A DNA stretch of 64,000 nt from Polytrichum commune (lineage: Eukaryota; Streptophyta; Polytrichopsida; Polytrichales; Polytrichaceae). The number at the start of each line of letters is the position of its first letter. Within the stretch, counting starts at the first letter, position 1. The notes beneath the pieces were generated by a model. The model saw only the letters and a program-made list of their open reading frames with translations, was not told where the DNA came from and did not search any database. Made by a program: the position numbers and the translations under genes. The DNA lies in NCBI GenBank assembly GCA_950295325.1, contig OX485804.1, positions 11,160,001-11,224,000 of the forward strand, in the 5' to 3' direction. Positions 32,535 through 44,600 of this stretch are shown here, piece by piece.

Positions 32535-34867
32535 ATTGTCATGGACCTTTGTGTCATCATCCATGTGCCCGTGCACATTAAGCCTAGTGTTATGTAATAC
32601 ATCATAAAAGAAAAATGCAAGCCGTGCTAAACTTAAAAATTCAAACAAATCCAAACAAATCCAAAGGCCATACACAACAAAATCAACATCCTACATAAGA
32701 TTATTAAGCAATGTGCGTTCATTCATGTAGGCCTCAAGAACATAACCATGGGATACCGCAAGTAGTGTAGATTCAATCATGTTATGTATTGCATATGCTA
32801 AGCTAACATAAGATTATGTAGATGGGTTTTAAATGGTCACAAAATTTTCTTCATCAGTCCACTTCTCCTAGGATATTGAACATGATTTTAGTATTAGATG
32901 ATTAGTCAATCCAAATCAAGGCCGCAATCATTCTCCTTATAATTTATGGAGCTCGTCTAATATATTCTTCATCATTAAATTGAAGATTCTCTTTCTTCTA
33001 AAATGATCATATAGTTGGTGACCCTTTTTATGTTGACTATTGAACCTAGAATGGTTAAATTCCTTCCGAGCAAGGAGTCCAATCTCTTTTAAACACATGT
33101 CTTTGTGGTGTCCATTCCTAGATCCACACACCACTCAGATATAAATATTCTATTAAGATAAGTAACCAAATGAGGGTTGCTTACTTCTACATGGACCCTA
33201 TGAGGTCACTCTTTTTAATCAAGCACCTATATGTGAGTGGTATATGACAAGGCTTTAACCCCTAACTTCCCAAGCAACCCATTTATGGTTGATGAATGAT
33301 TTCTTCCCTACATTAACCCCACCTAACTCATTCATTCACAATCAAATAACTATAAACATCAAGCCAACATGGACATCAGCCCATAAACCCATGACCAATG
33401 CAATTTGGAGACGATTAGAAGTGTAAAAAAATATCAAAGTGGGAAGTGGGAAGTGGGAAATGGTCTTGTTTTTGTGGTGTTAGGAGCCTATGTGAGGGTG
33501 TGGAATCCAATCAATGTTTGCCACTTAAATGCAAACTTTGCATCCCATTTGCATGAACATCAAAGATGTTTATTTTAGTAAGAATGAAACTTTTTTAATG
33601 TTCATGTAAAAATGGAATTTGCACTCATATCAACCATTCCGTCTAACATTTGGACAATTTATGGGATAGTCTACATGCTCCAAATGCAAGGTGACTAGCC
33701 TATTATGGTTTGCACATTTTGACATGAGAATTGGTGAATGTGCTCAACTATTGAGTTGCTCCAATCTAGTGGACATACATTACACTCTTTTTCCAAGTGA
33801 ATTTGATTGGTCAAAGACATTTTTTGGGGGATATAATAAGGCATCGTCTTGTGCATCACTTCCTTCAATTGCTATAATCTAAAGGTTCAAAGGATCTTTC
33901 GTGCCCTTTTTCCCTCAAAGTAGTTCATTTTCCATGTTTCAAAACTTGTCCATGAAAATTCCACAACCAACATTGAGTGGAATGCACTCAAAACAATCCT
34001 TTCATAGGCTTGGGGAGTTAAGGGTTAAGTTAAAGACATACATCAGAAAGACATGTGTTATAATGAGATTGGACACCACGATAGATTCAATAGTTAACGC
34101 AGTTGGGCTGCCCTATGTGATTGTTTGAAGAAGTACAGCACTATGTAAACAATTATTTTCACATGACAACAACCACTGTGCTCATATTGTAATAATGTGA
34201 GAAGTTGAGCGCTGTGTAATTGATGTACAGAACATAACAAAACTCAAGGAGGTGCCAGGTTACAAACACCTCTTCTCTAAGATGTACTAAGGTGTACATT
34301 TGGTGCAATGATACAGAGCCCATTCAAAGCTCTAAAAGCTATGATATCCATGGCTAAATCACCATCTATGTAATATCACCTTTCAAGCTATGAAACTCAT
34401 GGAATTGTGCGATGAAACTCACAAAGCCGATTTTAGATTTCAATACAACTACTGTGTAGTGGTGAGTGTGCCAAATTGCTGCAGCCCTCGAAAGTGGTTC
34501 AATTTATTGTACAGCTGATTGCAAATAAACCCAACTCGATGTCATGGGCTGAAACCTATAGATGAGCATTATTGTTCAGATTTGCAAAGTGCCCATGTTT
34601 GTGGACTTGGCAATTTGGAAAAGTCACTGCTCAGTGGCATAAAAAATAGCAGATGGCTTGGTGATGATTGTCATTCTTAGTGGTGCTCCTATAGTTCTAA
34701 GTGTATCACAAGCACCTAACCATCACTTTTCCCTTCACCCTAGTTCAAGGGTGGCCAGTTCAACAAATGGATAAAGTGAATATTACCTCTTGCAGAACCA
34801 GCAGTGAGAAGGAACCGCTACATACCTTTCTATCCTCCCTCAAGATTGCTTCGAAGCTGCATTTTTA
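32535..34867. other. Intergenic, no gene seen apart from repeat copy
   Basis: AT-rich DNA downstream of the RPC82 gene. It contains R1 copy 4 at about 32935-33150 and a short GGGAAGTGGGAAGTGGGAAA run at about 33440-33462. The open frames at 33691 and 33901 are not recognisable. Confidence 0.5.
32935..33150 (+). repeat. Dispersed repeat family R1, copy 4
   Basis: Shares TATGGAGCTCGTCTAATAT-like start, TATGTTGACTATTGAACCTA, AAACACATGTCTTTGTGGTG and CACACACCACTCAGATAT with the other R1 copies. It lies in the same orientation as copies 1 and 2. Confidence 0.55.
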
Positions 34868-37800
34868 TCAAAAATCATGAAACAGCAATATTGCATCATC
34901 TACTTTTGACAAGGAATTCTCCAATATTGTAGTAAATTGATGGTTATCCTTCACTTGCTCCTCTGGAGTGCCAGGCACTTGAGCATGAGCACCTTCATTG
35001 GCTATTTCTTGAACTTGCTGTGTAAATCCCAACACCTACACAAATAATAAATCAGAGTAAGATAGGCTATTGTCATGATTCTGATGTATAAGTATGGACC
35101 AATGTTGGTCTGGGTATCATCTTTTTTGATACCATTTGGGTATCTATAATGAGGTTTTCACATTTTTTGGATACCAGTAGAGTATGGGTATTCGACAATA
35201 TTTTTGTTTTTGATACCATTTGGGTCCATATACCATGCAAGAACCGTCATACCCAGGCAAAATCGCCCTAGTACCATATGGTTCAGAATGGTCCAAATAA
35301 TCCCTCAGGTATACAAAGATTCTCCCACCTTGACATACCCACCAAATATCAATATTTGACTGGTATTACAATTTTGATACCTGCGGGAAATTTCTTTGAT
35401 ACCATTATCAATGTTCATTATTGATACCATGCATTCACCTGTATACCAGTCCAAAACTGGTAAAGATCTCTTTCCGTGTGCACTTGCTGATGTTTCATCC
35501 CTCCACACATCTAATGTCAATAGTAGAAGGTGCACAACAAGAGGAAAAAAGAAAATCAAACGATCAATGTTCGCTGACACTAACATGAATCACAGAATCC
35601 CTTCGCCTACAGGCTACTGCCTCATTTAAGACGTGGATTCTTTCAGTGTATAGTCACAGGTCAGAATCTAAACAATGCTTTCAGTTTGTGAAGTGTACCT
35701 CCTGCTCCTTCTTGTGCTCGTCAGCTAGTCTTGAGCATATACTTACTGCAGCGCAGTATAGATCATCCAACACCCTGTGTTGAACACCTTCATAATTGAC
35801 TCTCCAAAAGTATTTGGACTTTCTCGCTGTTTGCTCTGCCCGTTTTGCAATCTCCTGCACAATAAACAATTATAAACACTCAGACATTATCTCTATTATC
35901 TATCGTAGAAAGTTTTGGAACATTTGGCATTGCTCTGGGCGGAGTTGCAACTGAAAATCATAAGTCGAACATAGGTCTGAGATATTGCACAGAGCTATGT
36001 AGATGAACAACAATGTTCATATCTTAGTAGTTCCAATGTGAAGAGTACGTTCTCCTCCATTTGAGAAGATATGCATATTTCTAAAAGCAGACATCTTTTG
36101 AATATTAAAAGACTTTCATGCAAGGGGGAAAGAAACTAACAAATGATCACTTCTTTACACAGTCATCCTCTACTTCCATTCAAATCCTGGTGAACTTGGT
36201 TCAGAATATACCTAGTCGATTGTCATTTTTAGTTTACTCTATTCCTTATGTTTGAGAATAGGTAATAAGCCAGCAGAATTTGCAATTAGAGGAAATGATG
36301 AGATACCTGCACTTGCACATATTGGTCCTTGAGGAGCCGGCGAAGTAATTCTTCTACATTGGTTGGCACCATGGCCCTTTCTCCAATCTGGAAGTTGGCA
36401 TCCCACCATTATAAACCCCAAAGAAAGGTTTTTAGCTTACAAAATCATTCTCAACATGTTGTACTCAGCATTTGAGAAATTGAAGTTTGCACAATATTCA
36501 CCTGCTTCTGCTCTAATTGTCCCTTCATAGCCAGTAATTGAAAAATACGACAGCAGTCCCTCCCAAAATGTTGTAGGATTATTCCTTCCACCTGAATGAA
36601 GTGTGCAACTATGACATTGTTCAGTCACCTGATAGTAAATGCATACAGAAAAATAAAATAAAAATCAGGACTGCATCCTCCCACACTGTGCAATTGATAA
36701 TATTCATGCATTAGTTGGTGGAAAGTGCCAGCAATTAAAACATGCCAGCTTGAGTCAATTGGGACACATACCTCAATTCGTTGGCATAATTCTATTATTT
36801 TCCTCATGTCTGAGATGCAATGTTAAAGTAGGCACACAAAGTAGAACACAAGAGCAGGAAAAGCAGCTACATATATTGTGATGACCATATATTTAAGAGG
36901 CGTTTGGTAAGTATCTTAAGAGCTCTTTCCACAGAAATTGGCATTGCATACTTCCTAGTTAGCCAATATCTACAAAAAGCATTTACTCTTTGGCAAGTTG
37001 TCTGTTGGATGGATACTAATAAGATAGCTGTTGTCTCTTTCCATGGGTCCGCTGCTTTCACAAGATCTAGAAAAATAACCACTTGAATCAGCTTCAAGCT
37101 GTTGTACAATCTCTTGGATTCGCTCCAAAGTCATATGTTGACCCCTGGGTGACGATTGCACAGTCTCTATAATTGATTCCATGGATAGGGTAGCTGCATC
37201 ACAAAAGAAAATTGTTATATAGTAAGGATACCGCACATCATGTAATAGTTAATATAAGTAACGGGTCTTTACAAAAGGGTTCAAAATACCTCACTTCTGA
37301 CATTCGTTTTGTACCTGAATATTGCTCCTGTGCAGATGACTCGTGCATCCGTGTGGCATCAAGCAATGCAGCCAAAACTATTCCAGCCCCTATGTTAACA
37401 CGGGATTGCACTAGCCTAACACATGCCTGCCACCACCCAAAGGAAAGGAACATGTGACAAATTTAGCTCAAAACCATGTAGAGACCAGGAAGATGACTAG
37501 ACAAACAGGTATAGTAATTTGAGCAACTGCTTGATAATTCTAGGTAGGACATTGCACTAGGCAAGTGACATCAACAATGGTCCATTGAGACCCTGGCATC
37601 TTGAATGCAACCCACACAAATAACGTTGCTGCAGACAATAAACAAGAGAACATAATTATCTAACCTTACAAGGAGTCTCATACTTTTTGCACAATTTTAG
37701 CCGAGAATTAGCAATAGTCATCAACCAATAAGCTGGATAGAAGATATTTCACAAGACATTCCAATAACCCCTGAAGCTTCTTATTTGATGGAGACAATTA

Positions 37801-40800
37801 GAAAGTGAGATGTACTTGTGCTCCACTCCTTGCATCTTTAAAACGAAAGTAAAAAAACTATCATAGAGCTTACTGTTGTAGTCTATACCTGATGTCTTAA
37901 CCTCCGTACGAATTCCTCAAAATTGACCCGCCATAAGATATCCTTCTCAGTAATAGTAGTAGAAGTCTCAGCATCCATATGGAGGACGTTTGTGGTCATC
38001 TGCATTTTATATGTACATTGGTGGCCCATGATTAACATGTTCTGAAGCTTTTGAAGAAGAAGAGCACGGACTTCTAACAAATAGGTATTGTTTTCACAAC
38101 TACTTTTCCTGGATATTGAGCAAGTGAAAACCAGCATTAACAGGATTGTCAGAGTTGCCTGTTTTACACCATTTTAAGGAGGGTTTCCAAACATAAGGGC
38201 TGTACTGAACAACTTGAAGACTGATGATACTGTGATGAATGAACACACCATCTGACTTACATGAAAGGTCTCATCAACTTCCTTGTCCATTGCCAAGCCA
38301 GCTAAGTCATCTGTTGATGTTGGCATTTGGAACCTCTCTATACTCAATGCAGCTGCTGCAGTCACATTTCTTTGCTCTTCAGAAATTGTTTCATGTATTG
38401 CCAAATGTGGCTCACCTAAACATGCTAATAACATGTTTGCGCACTGCTGGTGGAGCCAGAATGGCGTAAGGTGTGCATGCATGAAAAGCTAAATTTGCAA
38501 GGACCAAATGAAACTGCATACACAAGTACTGCACAAGAAAATAACATATCCTAATGTCTGGTTCATTATGAATATGAAATTTGCTTGCCAAACTTTTGTT
38601 GATGGATAATGTAATCAACTATGACAATCAGCTTGTGGTTGGCTTTAAATGCCGATATCACCTTGTTGTACCTTCTGAGAAGATTCTGGTGCACTCGTCC
38701 AAGGCAAAACTGGCTCAGAGGATGGGCACCGCTCAATGTAGTGTGCCTGAAGCAGCACTTCGAATGTTTCTTTCAACTCCTTCGTGATCACTTGCACAGC
38801 TGGTTAGTGCAGAACAAAACAGGAATTAATATTTAATACTTATGCACCCTCCTTCAATGTCTGTTTGCTGCAATACCCGGACGTCTTCATGGTCCTCATG
38901 AGGAGGCATGTCTGTCTCAAACTAAGAGAATTAGATGGCAATCCTCATGTTACAAGAACTTAGAATAATCTTTCTTCCATAGAAGCACTAGACGCAAATA
39001 GGACCAATCCAAGAAATTTAAGACTCAAATTACAGATTCAGAAGTGTCAAATCTCTATCATGATCTAGAGACTATGATCGACGCATGAATATCTATCACA
39101 TAACTAAATGTAAATGCACCTCAGTGCGGGGTCAGGCCATTGCGATATTCTAGACTACAGGTGGATATCCAGTGACACGTAGGTGCTTAGAAGATAACCA
39201 ATTAAGTGCTTGTATTGCCGATGTATGCTCTCTTTGAGTCCACAGTAATTAAGTGTTTTGCTGTACCTCTATCATGCATCACAATTGCAAGTCTCAATGA
39301 GCCTGCTCTAATATCATCACCAAGTATACCGTAATAAATTAGCTGCAATTCTACCTTTGCCAGCAACTGCAGCCCCTCTTTGTATTATCTGCTCCAGAGT
39401 TAGGCGGCCATGTTCAAGAAGCTCCTCAATCAAAATCTCTGCCTGATAAGCCAACTACCACTGAAGTCAGAACACCAACTTCTATACTTACATTTTGGAA
39501 CTTTGGAACAGCGAGGGTGCATGGACGTTGATTCAAGGTTCCAAAACGGCCGGCCGTCAATGGTGGCGGCATGTTTAGCAGACGGTGCAAGGATGACCCA
39601 GGACATTCATTCATATGCATGGAGCAATGGACCGAGATGGGCCGAGGTGGCACGGGCGTTGCCGGCGGCATGTTGAGAGCATGATGAGAGCAGGGTGGAG
39701 GGATGGCCTGGGACATCAATTCATATACATGGGTGCACCAAGCCAGGACGGCAACTAGTGTTCTAGAAGTGGAGCAATTCTCTCATCTATGACGCAACTA
39801 GAACTTACAATAACAACTGGAGTAGAAGAGATTTAGTTGGAAGTAGTTGATTATGCGTTCAAGGTGTGACGATAGAAGTTCTTGAAAGATTACCAACATG
39901 AGGTAAATGACCATGGTCCTCCTTTGGCCTCGAAGCCAACCACTACAACATCTTTGGGGCTTCACAAGAACGGGAACTTTTTCAGTAATATAATAGTGTA
40001 GGTATTCCTTGATCAAAAGGGTTATGATGAGTCACATTTTGAAATATATGATTAAGTCCAACCACAGAAGCAGTCCAGGGATATGTAATGAAAGTCTTGA
40101 TGAAGTTGCGAAGTTGCATCCAAAATCCTATGAAATTGAACATGCTCATCACTATTGAATTGGTTCATGCATGTCTTACCTCCTCACCGAGATCGTCGCG
40201 CACCATTGCCACAAACTTTGGAAATCGCATGCGATGAAGGATGTTGTCACAAATAGCAATGTAGGAAGTGGGCACCTGCGGAGGCAATGTCGCGATGGCG
40301 CCTGCAAGCAATCAATCCAAATTAGAAAAGCAGCGAGAATTGAGTAGTTGCACACATGCTCTCATCTCGGAGTAACTCCGAATTGACACTAATGTCTCAA
40401 TACGGAAGAATTTAAAACAGGAGAAGATTGACTCGGAATTTTGCCAGCATTACCATCTTCCTGCTGCTGCGCTTTGAACCCTTGGACGCAATTATGCTGG
40501 AGAAGCACAACAATCGAGTTCTCGACTTCAAGTGGATTCACCTCAGCGAGGCGGCCGATATCTCCTATGCTTAATGGGCCACCATTGACCAAGCATCTGC
40601 AAACTTTCTGGACACAACCAACCCCTTAACACAAGTTCAATTCCACATATGTCACTGTATCACTTGCAAGTGCAAGACACATTGAAATCTCTTGATTGCG
40701 CATACCAAATTCGAAGTCCAAATAGTTAAGTGAATGCTTGAAATTGGCAGCGACTGGGCTGAAAGCAAGATTTTCTTTACTTTTAAGTAAGTTAGTCTAA

Positions 40801-41007
40801 GCAAGCCACCTGCAACAACTTCTCTGCCAATGTCTCACAACAGAATACCAATTGAAGACAAACACATACACACATACGTGACACATTCCAATAGAGAATT
40901 TATGAAATATCGAAAACAGAAAAAAATTGGAAACCCACATGAACAATGTCCCCGAAGTGAGTGAGGATCAGATCGCATGCGAGCTTCCGCCCATGCGTAG
41001 TTGCCAT
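34868..41007 (-). CDS. DNA-directed RNA polymerase III subunit RPC82/RPC3, 14 exons
   Basis: Minus-strand exons 41007-40939, 40607-40454, 40301-40180, 39442-39355, 38799-38662, 38415-38261, 37999-37889, 37426-37315, 37193-37017, 36809-36772, 36591-36502, 36387-36307, 35854-35699 and 35035-34868 join in phase to 552 residues, the usual length. RPC82 is the winged-helix subunit of the Pol III RPC82/RPC34/RPC31 subcomplex, which helps initiation at tRNA and 5S genes in the nucleus. Landmarks: N-terminal winged helix with HFGDIVHKVCRCL and LLQHNCVQGF (1-75); NILHRMRFPKFVAMVRDDLG; LLEHGRLTLEQII; AHYIERCPSSEPVLPW; ILWRVNFEEFVRRLRH (about 263-278); EGIILQHFGRDCCRIFQLL; MVPTNVEELLRRLLKD; YFWRVNYEGVQHRVLDDLY (about 460-478); helical C-terminus. 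The ATG starts the conserved block directly. Confidence 0.93.
35100..35480. repeat. GATACC/GGTATC-rich stretch in the last RPC82 intron
   Basis: About nine occurrences of ATACC or its complement lie in about 350 bp, in both orientations, including two copies of TTTGATACCATTTGGGT starting near 35127 and 35207. Opposed copies could pair. The block lies wholly in the intron between the exons ending at 35699 and starting at 35035. Confidence 0.5.
39545..39745. repeat. Degenerate duplication in RPC82 intron 3
   Basis: Two copies about 105-118 bp apart share GGCGGCATGTT, GGATG(A/G)CC(C/T) and GGGACAT(T/C)..ATTCATAT.CATGG. The region is more GC-rich than its surroundings (for example GGCCGGCCGTCAATGGTGG near 39550), suggesting a different origin from the AT-rich intron. 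Confidence 0.5.
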
Positions 41008-41272
41008 CGCCGCTTTTCCAGATTCCCACTGTTCCCACTCTTCTCAATGTATGACTGAAGAGAAAACGCCGCCAAATCAGATATATGGAACACATGTACC
41101 ACTGCATGTACCCATCCCGTACATATTAGGTGAGGTTTCTCTTTTATCATGTACGTGACCAGCACATTTCAGAGGATTGAACCCTTCCTCCTGCCCCCGT
41201 TGGGAAAGCCATCGCCATAGCAGGAGACTTATTAGGCCGCAGAGCGAATCGACAAGAGGAACGCCTGTCATC
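41008..41272. promoter_or_regulatory. Bidirectional promoter interval, RPC82 / NDUFA5
   Basis: Only 265 bp separate the two start codons, which point away from each other. Both promoters and both 5' leaders must fit here or overlap the genes. No convincing TATA box was found for either side. The arrangement implies shared regulation of two housekeeping genes; that is inference. Confidence 0.7.
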
Positions 41273-42355
41273 ATGTTTCTGAGGCGATTCGCAGGGCCGT
41301 TGCTGGCGAGTGTTAAGGAATCCACAGGGCTCGTGGGGTTGGACGTGGTGCCTAATGCACGGGAGGTTCTCATCTCGCTCTACCAGCAAACCCTGAAAGC
41401 TGTGGCTCCCATCCCCGAGTCTGCGCAGTACAGGAAATCGGTGGAGGCTCTCACTCACCATCGCCTCCAGGTAAATGGCGTCACCGCACTCTCATATTCG
41501 ATTCGAGCTGAGTAGGATTTTCTGCGTTTAAGAGCACAGCGGTGCAACGCCCTCTGCACACGGATTGGATTGGGGGTTGGAGTGCATTTTGGCTGTTCAA
41601 TGTGTAGTAGGAACATTGTTTGGGAGTGATTTAGGGTTTGGTGCAATGTCAAGTCGGGATTCACATGAGCCGAGTGCGGGTGATAGTAGATTACGGGTCT
41701 CCTGCATCATAACTCAATTCTAGCTGTGTAGGGTATGGTCCGTTCAAAAGCTCTGCACACGGATTGGTTTGGGGTACATTTTGTATGAGTACATTTTGGC
41801 TGTTCAATCCTTAATCGGATCAATGTTGGTGCAATGTCGAGTCAGGATTCACGTGTGCCAATTGCGAGTTACAGTAGATTACGGGTTTTGTGCCGCATAT
41901 TTCAATTCGAGCTGTGTAGGGTTTGCTCCATTCAAAAGCGCGGCGGTGCACAGCTCTGCACACGGATTGGATTGGTGGTTGAAGTACATTTTGGCTGTTC
42001 AATTATAGTTGGATCAATGTCAGAGTTATTGAGAGTTTGGTGTATTCAAGGTTCAGGTTTGGTGTGATGTCAAGTCAGGATTCACATGTGCCCATTGCGG
42101 GGATATGTAGTAGATTCTTAACCACATGCTTGATTTGTGTAGGTGTGCCAAGAAGAAGAGGATTGGGAAAACATCGAGAAGAGGATTCAGGGTGGGCAGG
42201 TTGAGGAATTGATTGTCCAAGCTAAGGACGAGCTGCAGCTTATACCCAAGATGGCCGAGTGGAAACCCTGGGAAGTTCCTGAGGGCTACAAGGTGGAGGT
42301 CACCGAAGATGATGACTCCGTCCCTTCCCATATCCCCATTCATAGGCAGAGGTAG
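41273..42355 (+). CDS. NADH dehydrogenase (complex I) alpha-subcomplex subunit 5, 2 exons
   Basis: Exons 41273-41470 and 42143-42355 join in phase 0 to 136 residues. The product matches the ETC_C1_NDUFA5 family: STGLVGLDVVPNAREVLISLY, YRKSVEALTHHRLQ, then EEDWENIEKRIQGGQVEEL, AKDELQLIPKMAEWKPWEVP. It is an accessory subunit of the complex I matrix arm on the inner mitochondrial membrane. The short start (MFLRRFAGPLLASVKE) is basic and amphipathic but there is no long presequence. The protein is somewhat shorter than the Arabidopsis homologue. The single 672-bp intron carries a threefold repeat. Confidence 0.93.
41490..42142 (+). repeat. ~200-bp tandem repeats filling the NDUFA5 intron
   Basis: Units begin at CTCTGCACACGGATTGG at 41552, 41751 and 41954 (periods 199 and 203); the stretch 41490-41551 is the tail of a further partial unit. 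Each carries ATTTTGGCTGTTCAAT, GTGCAATGTCRAGTCRGGAT or close variants, and a GTAGATTACGGGT-type segment ending in GAGCTGTGTAGGGT or similar. The last unit ends at the real acceptor TTTGTGTAG (42142). Confidence 0.85.
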
Positions 42356-43960
42356 ATGATCTCTGGTATAATCTGCTAGGTGGTCATCTGGCTGAAGAAA
42401 ACTATAATGTACCATTCTGCACACTTCACACAAGGTGATGAGCTGCGATTTTCATTTTACATGGAAAGCACGGTTTCTACACTTCATTCTGATATCACCC
42501 AAAGTAATTTGCATGGCTCTGTGAATGCAGTAAGGTACGTGGGTGGTATTATGTGGTTAATTTTTTTAATTTGGCACTTATATTTGATTGGTGTGTGTGG
42601 GTATGTGAGGATCAAAGAACAAAGAGCATAAAGAAACATGTTTAATATAGATTGGGCTATGTCTTCAAATTTTATTAACAACTTCACACTCAATAGTGAA
42701 CACAATTGGGAGGTCCTATATATTCAGTTAAGATATCAACAAACAGACACTTTTGATAACCAAAACTAAATCAGGGGAGGTCTGATTTATAATCCGATTT
42801 TTGCTGATGCTTTGTTGCAGAGCTGCTAATGCAAAATAAGATTAGCTTTGTATACCTAATTGGTAGAAGGTGGAGAATATGAAAAACAAACCGAATAACA
42901 CCCGTACCTTATAGAGAGACCTAGACGAGTGTCATATTCCAGACGAGAAGAAAGCCTTCACCAAATGCTCATGTGTACCAAATCAGAATAAGAGCTCATG
43001 TCTTGGGTACACATGAGCATCTGGTTGTGATGATGATTCCTTAAGTGCCAACCAACAGCAAGAGAAGCCATCGGACAGAATTAATCTCTAGGTTGTTTCT
43101 CTATATCTGAATGGCAGATGGTAGCAATTACTAAATGGTCATTCCAATCTGCAGATAGTGCGACCAGAATCTCCATAGGTTCATTTTTCATCACAGCAAC
43201 AAAGAGATTACGTTGGAAACGAGGGACTTGGGGTTGCCAAAAAACCATCATGGCTTAAGATGTGCATGATTTAAGTTAGCAGCACTCTGACTTGACATGC
43301 TTCAGCCAGAATGAGAGGGCTTTCAATTTTGGCAGATTCTCAATAGGGTCAGCCTTCATTGCAGCTCTTCTGAGAACAGTTAATCATAGGATGTAATTGA
43401 TGGCTCGTTGGAGATCATTCACGACACTTTATTCTTATCAAGTCCACCAAAAGTTGCTACTAGTATCACTTGTTAAACATAAGCATATGAGTGCCACTCA
43501 CAGACTCTGCACCCCAGTTTTCAAAAAAGTGTGTTTCACTTGCATATCCAACAGTTAGAGCAAGGGGCAACGAGGGGTCCTTATCTATCATACTTCCAAC
43601 ACTTTCAGCGCCAAACTGCAGTTCCACACCCATATTCTATTCACCTGACCTCCACCCTCCTGACTTGCCATGTGATCCCAGCCTCAACATGCCTTGTTTT
43701 CTCCATTGATACACTCAAGATAAGCTCAAAACACTCTCCAGGTTTCCATGGGTTCATGTGAGGGCATTTATTCCTGGAATTCCCACCATGTGAGGGGTGG
43801 AGCATAACTTGGGATTTGGGCGAACCAAGCCATACACTTGTTCCTTGTTGGATGCCTAAACCCTTGCCTCCAAGGAACTAGTGTACAGGTTGGTTCGCCC
43901 CAGCCATTACTCGGGTGTTGGGGCAATACATAGAGGTGGAATGCAGTGGTCGAATCCTAC
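42356..43960. other. NDUFA5 3' flank, no gene seen
   Basis: Non-coding DNA after the NDUFA5 stop. The one notable structure is the hairpin at 42961-43024, listed separately. Open frames at 42380, 43491 and 43531 have no recognisable content. Confidence 0.55.
42961..43024. repeat. Hairpin-forming inverted repeat
   Basis: Left arm 42961-42979 (CCAAATGCTCATGTGTACC) pairs with right arm 43006-43024 (GGTACACATGAGCATCTGG) over 19 positions with one mismatch; the loop is 26 nt. The two-arm symmetry is much stronger than in the surrounding DNA. It could be a tiny foldback remnant or a transcribed hairpin. Confidence 0.75.
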
Positions 43961-44600
43961 CTCGGATCGTAAACATGGCAAGAAGGCCCTCTAGGTTGGG
44001 TGTTTTGGAAATGAAGGGTCCGGCCTGTAGGCTCCCACCCTTTGGGTCAAGGGTTTTCGTAATAGGGTAGGCCTAAGAGACAAGGCATTATCCGAAAATA
44101 AGGACCCCTGAGGGTGGGAGCCCGAGCAAACATGCTTATTTCCAATGATGCCTTGTCTCCACGGCCTCACCACACGTGAAGATCTAGCCGTAATTTCTAG
44201 ATGCTTCCACATATAATTGTAAATCATAATGTCCTCTCGGTGGGCCGTAGAGAGATTATGCAATGTGAAGTACCTTGTAGTAATAAATAGAATATAGGGT
44301 CAAGTCTTTACGTAATAGATAATGCATGGAGGGGGCTGCATTGTGAAGAATGAGGATACCATGCAAGGCGGAATCTGAGCATAGATGTTCCTCATAATGC
44401 ATTACCAAATGTAAAGGCCCAAGGACGGATTTTAGCAACTATGATTGGTTGAGAAACGTAATGCGCTTTGAAATACGTGGGGTGCACTATGCAAAGTAGG
44501 AGTACCTCACATTACAAAGGGAATTTTGGCCTAGGTCTTTACGTTTATGAAAAACTCTCCCTTTTATCCTTATCGTGAAGTAACCAAAGAGTGGGGGACC
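43960..44600. repeat. Set of nested inverted repeats
   Basis: GAGACAAGGCATTATCCGAA (from about 44078) is opposed by a CTTATTTCC...TGATGCCTTGTCTC arm ending about 44160; GGCTCCCACCCT (about 44030) is opposed by AGGGTGGGAGCC (about 44110). Further weak symmetry joins TAATGCATGGAGG (about 44322) with CATAATGCATTACC (about 44393). This looks like a degraded foldback element, or two overlapping ones, with no coding frame. Confidence 0.5.

Noticed and set aside
40935..40938. Alternative donor at the end of RPC82 exon 1
   Set aside because: Using GTTTCC would leave phase 1 and disrupt KVCRCL in exon 2; GTGGGT at 40938 keeps phase 0 and the family sequence.
43930..43970. tRNA-like GGTCGAATCC segment
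   Set aside because: The T-loop-like motif is isolated; no matching acceptor, D or anticodon stems could be folded around it.
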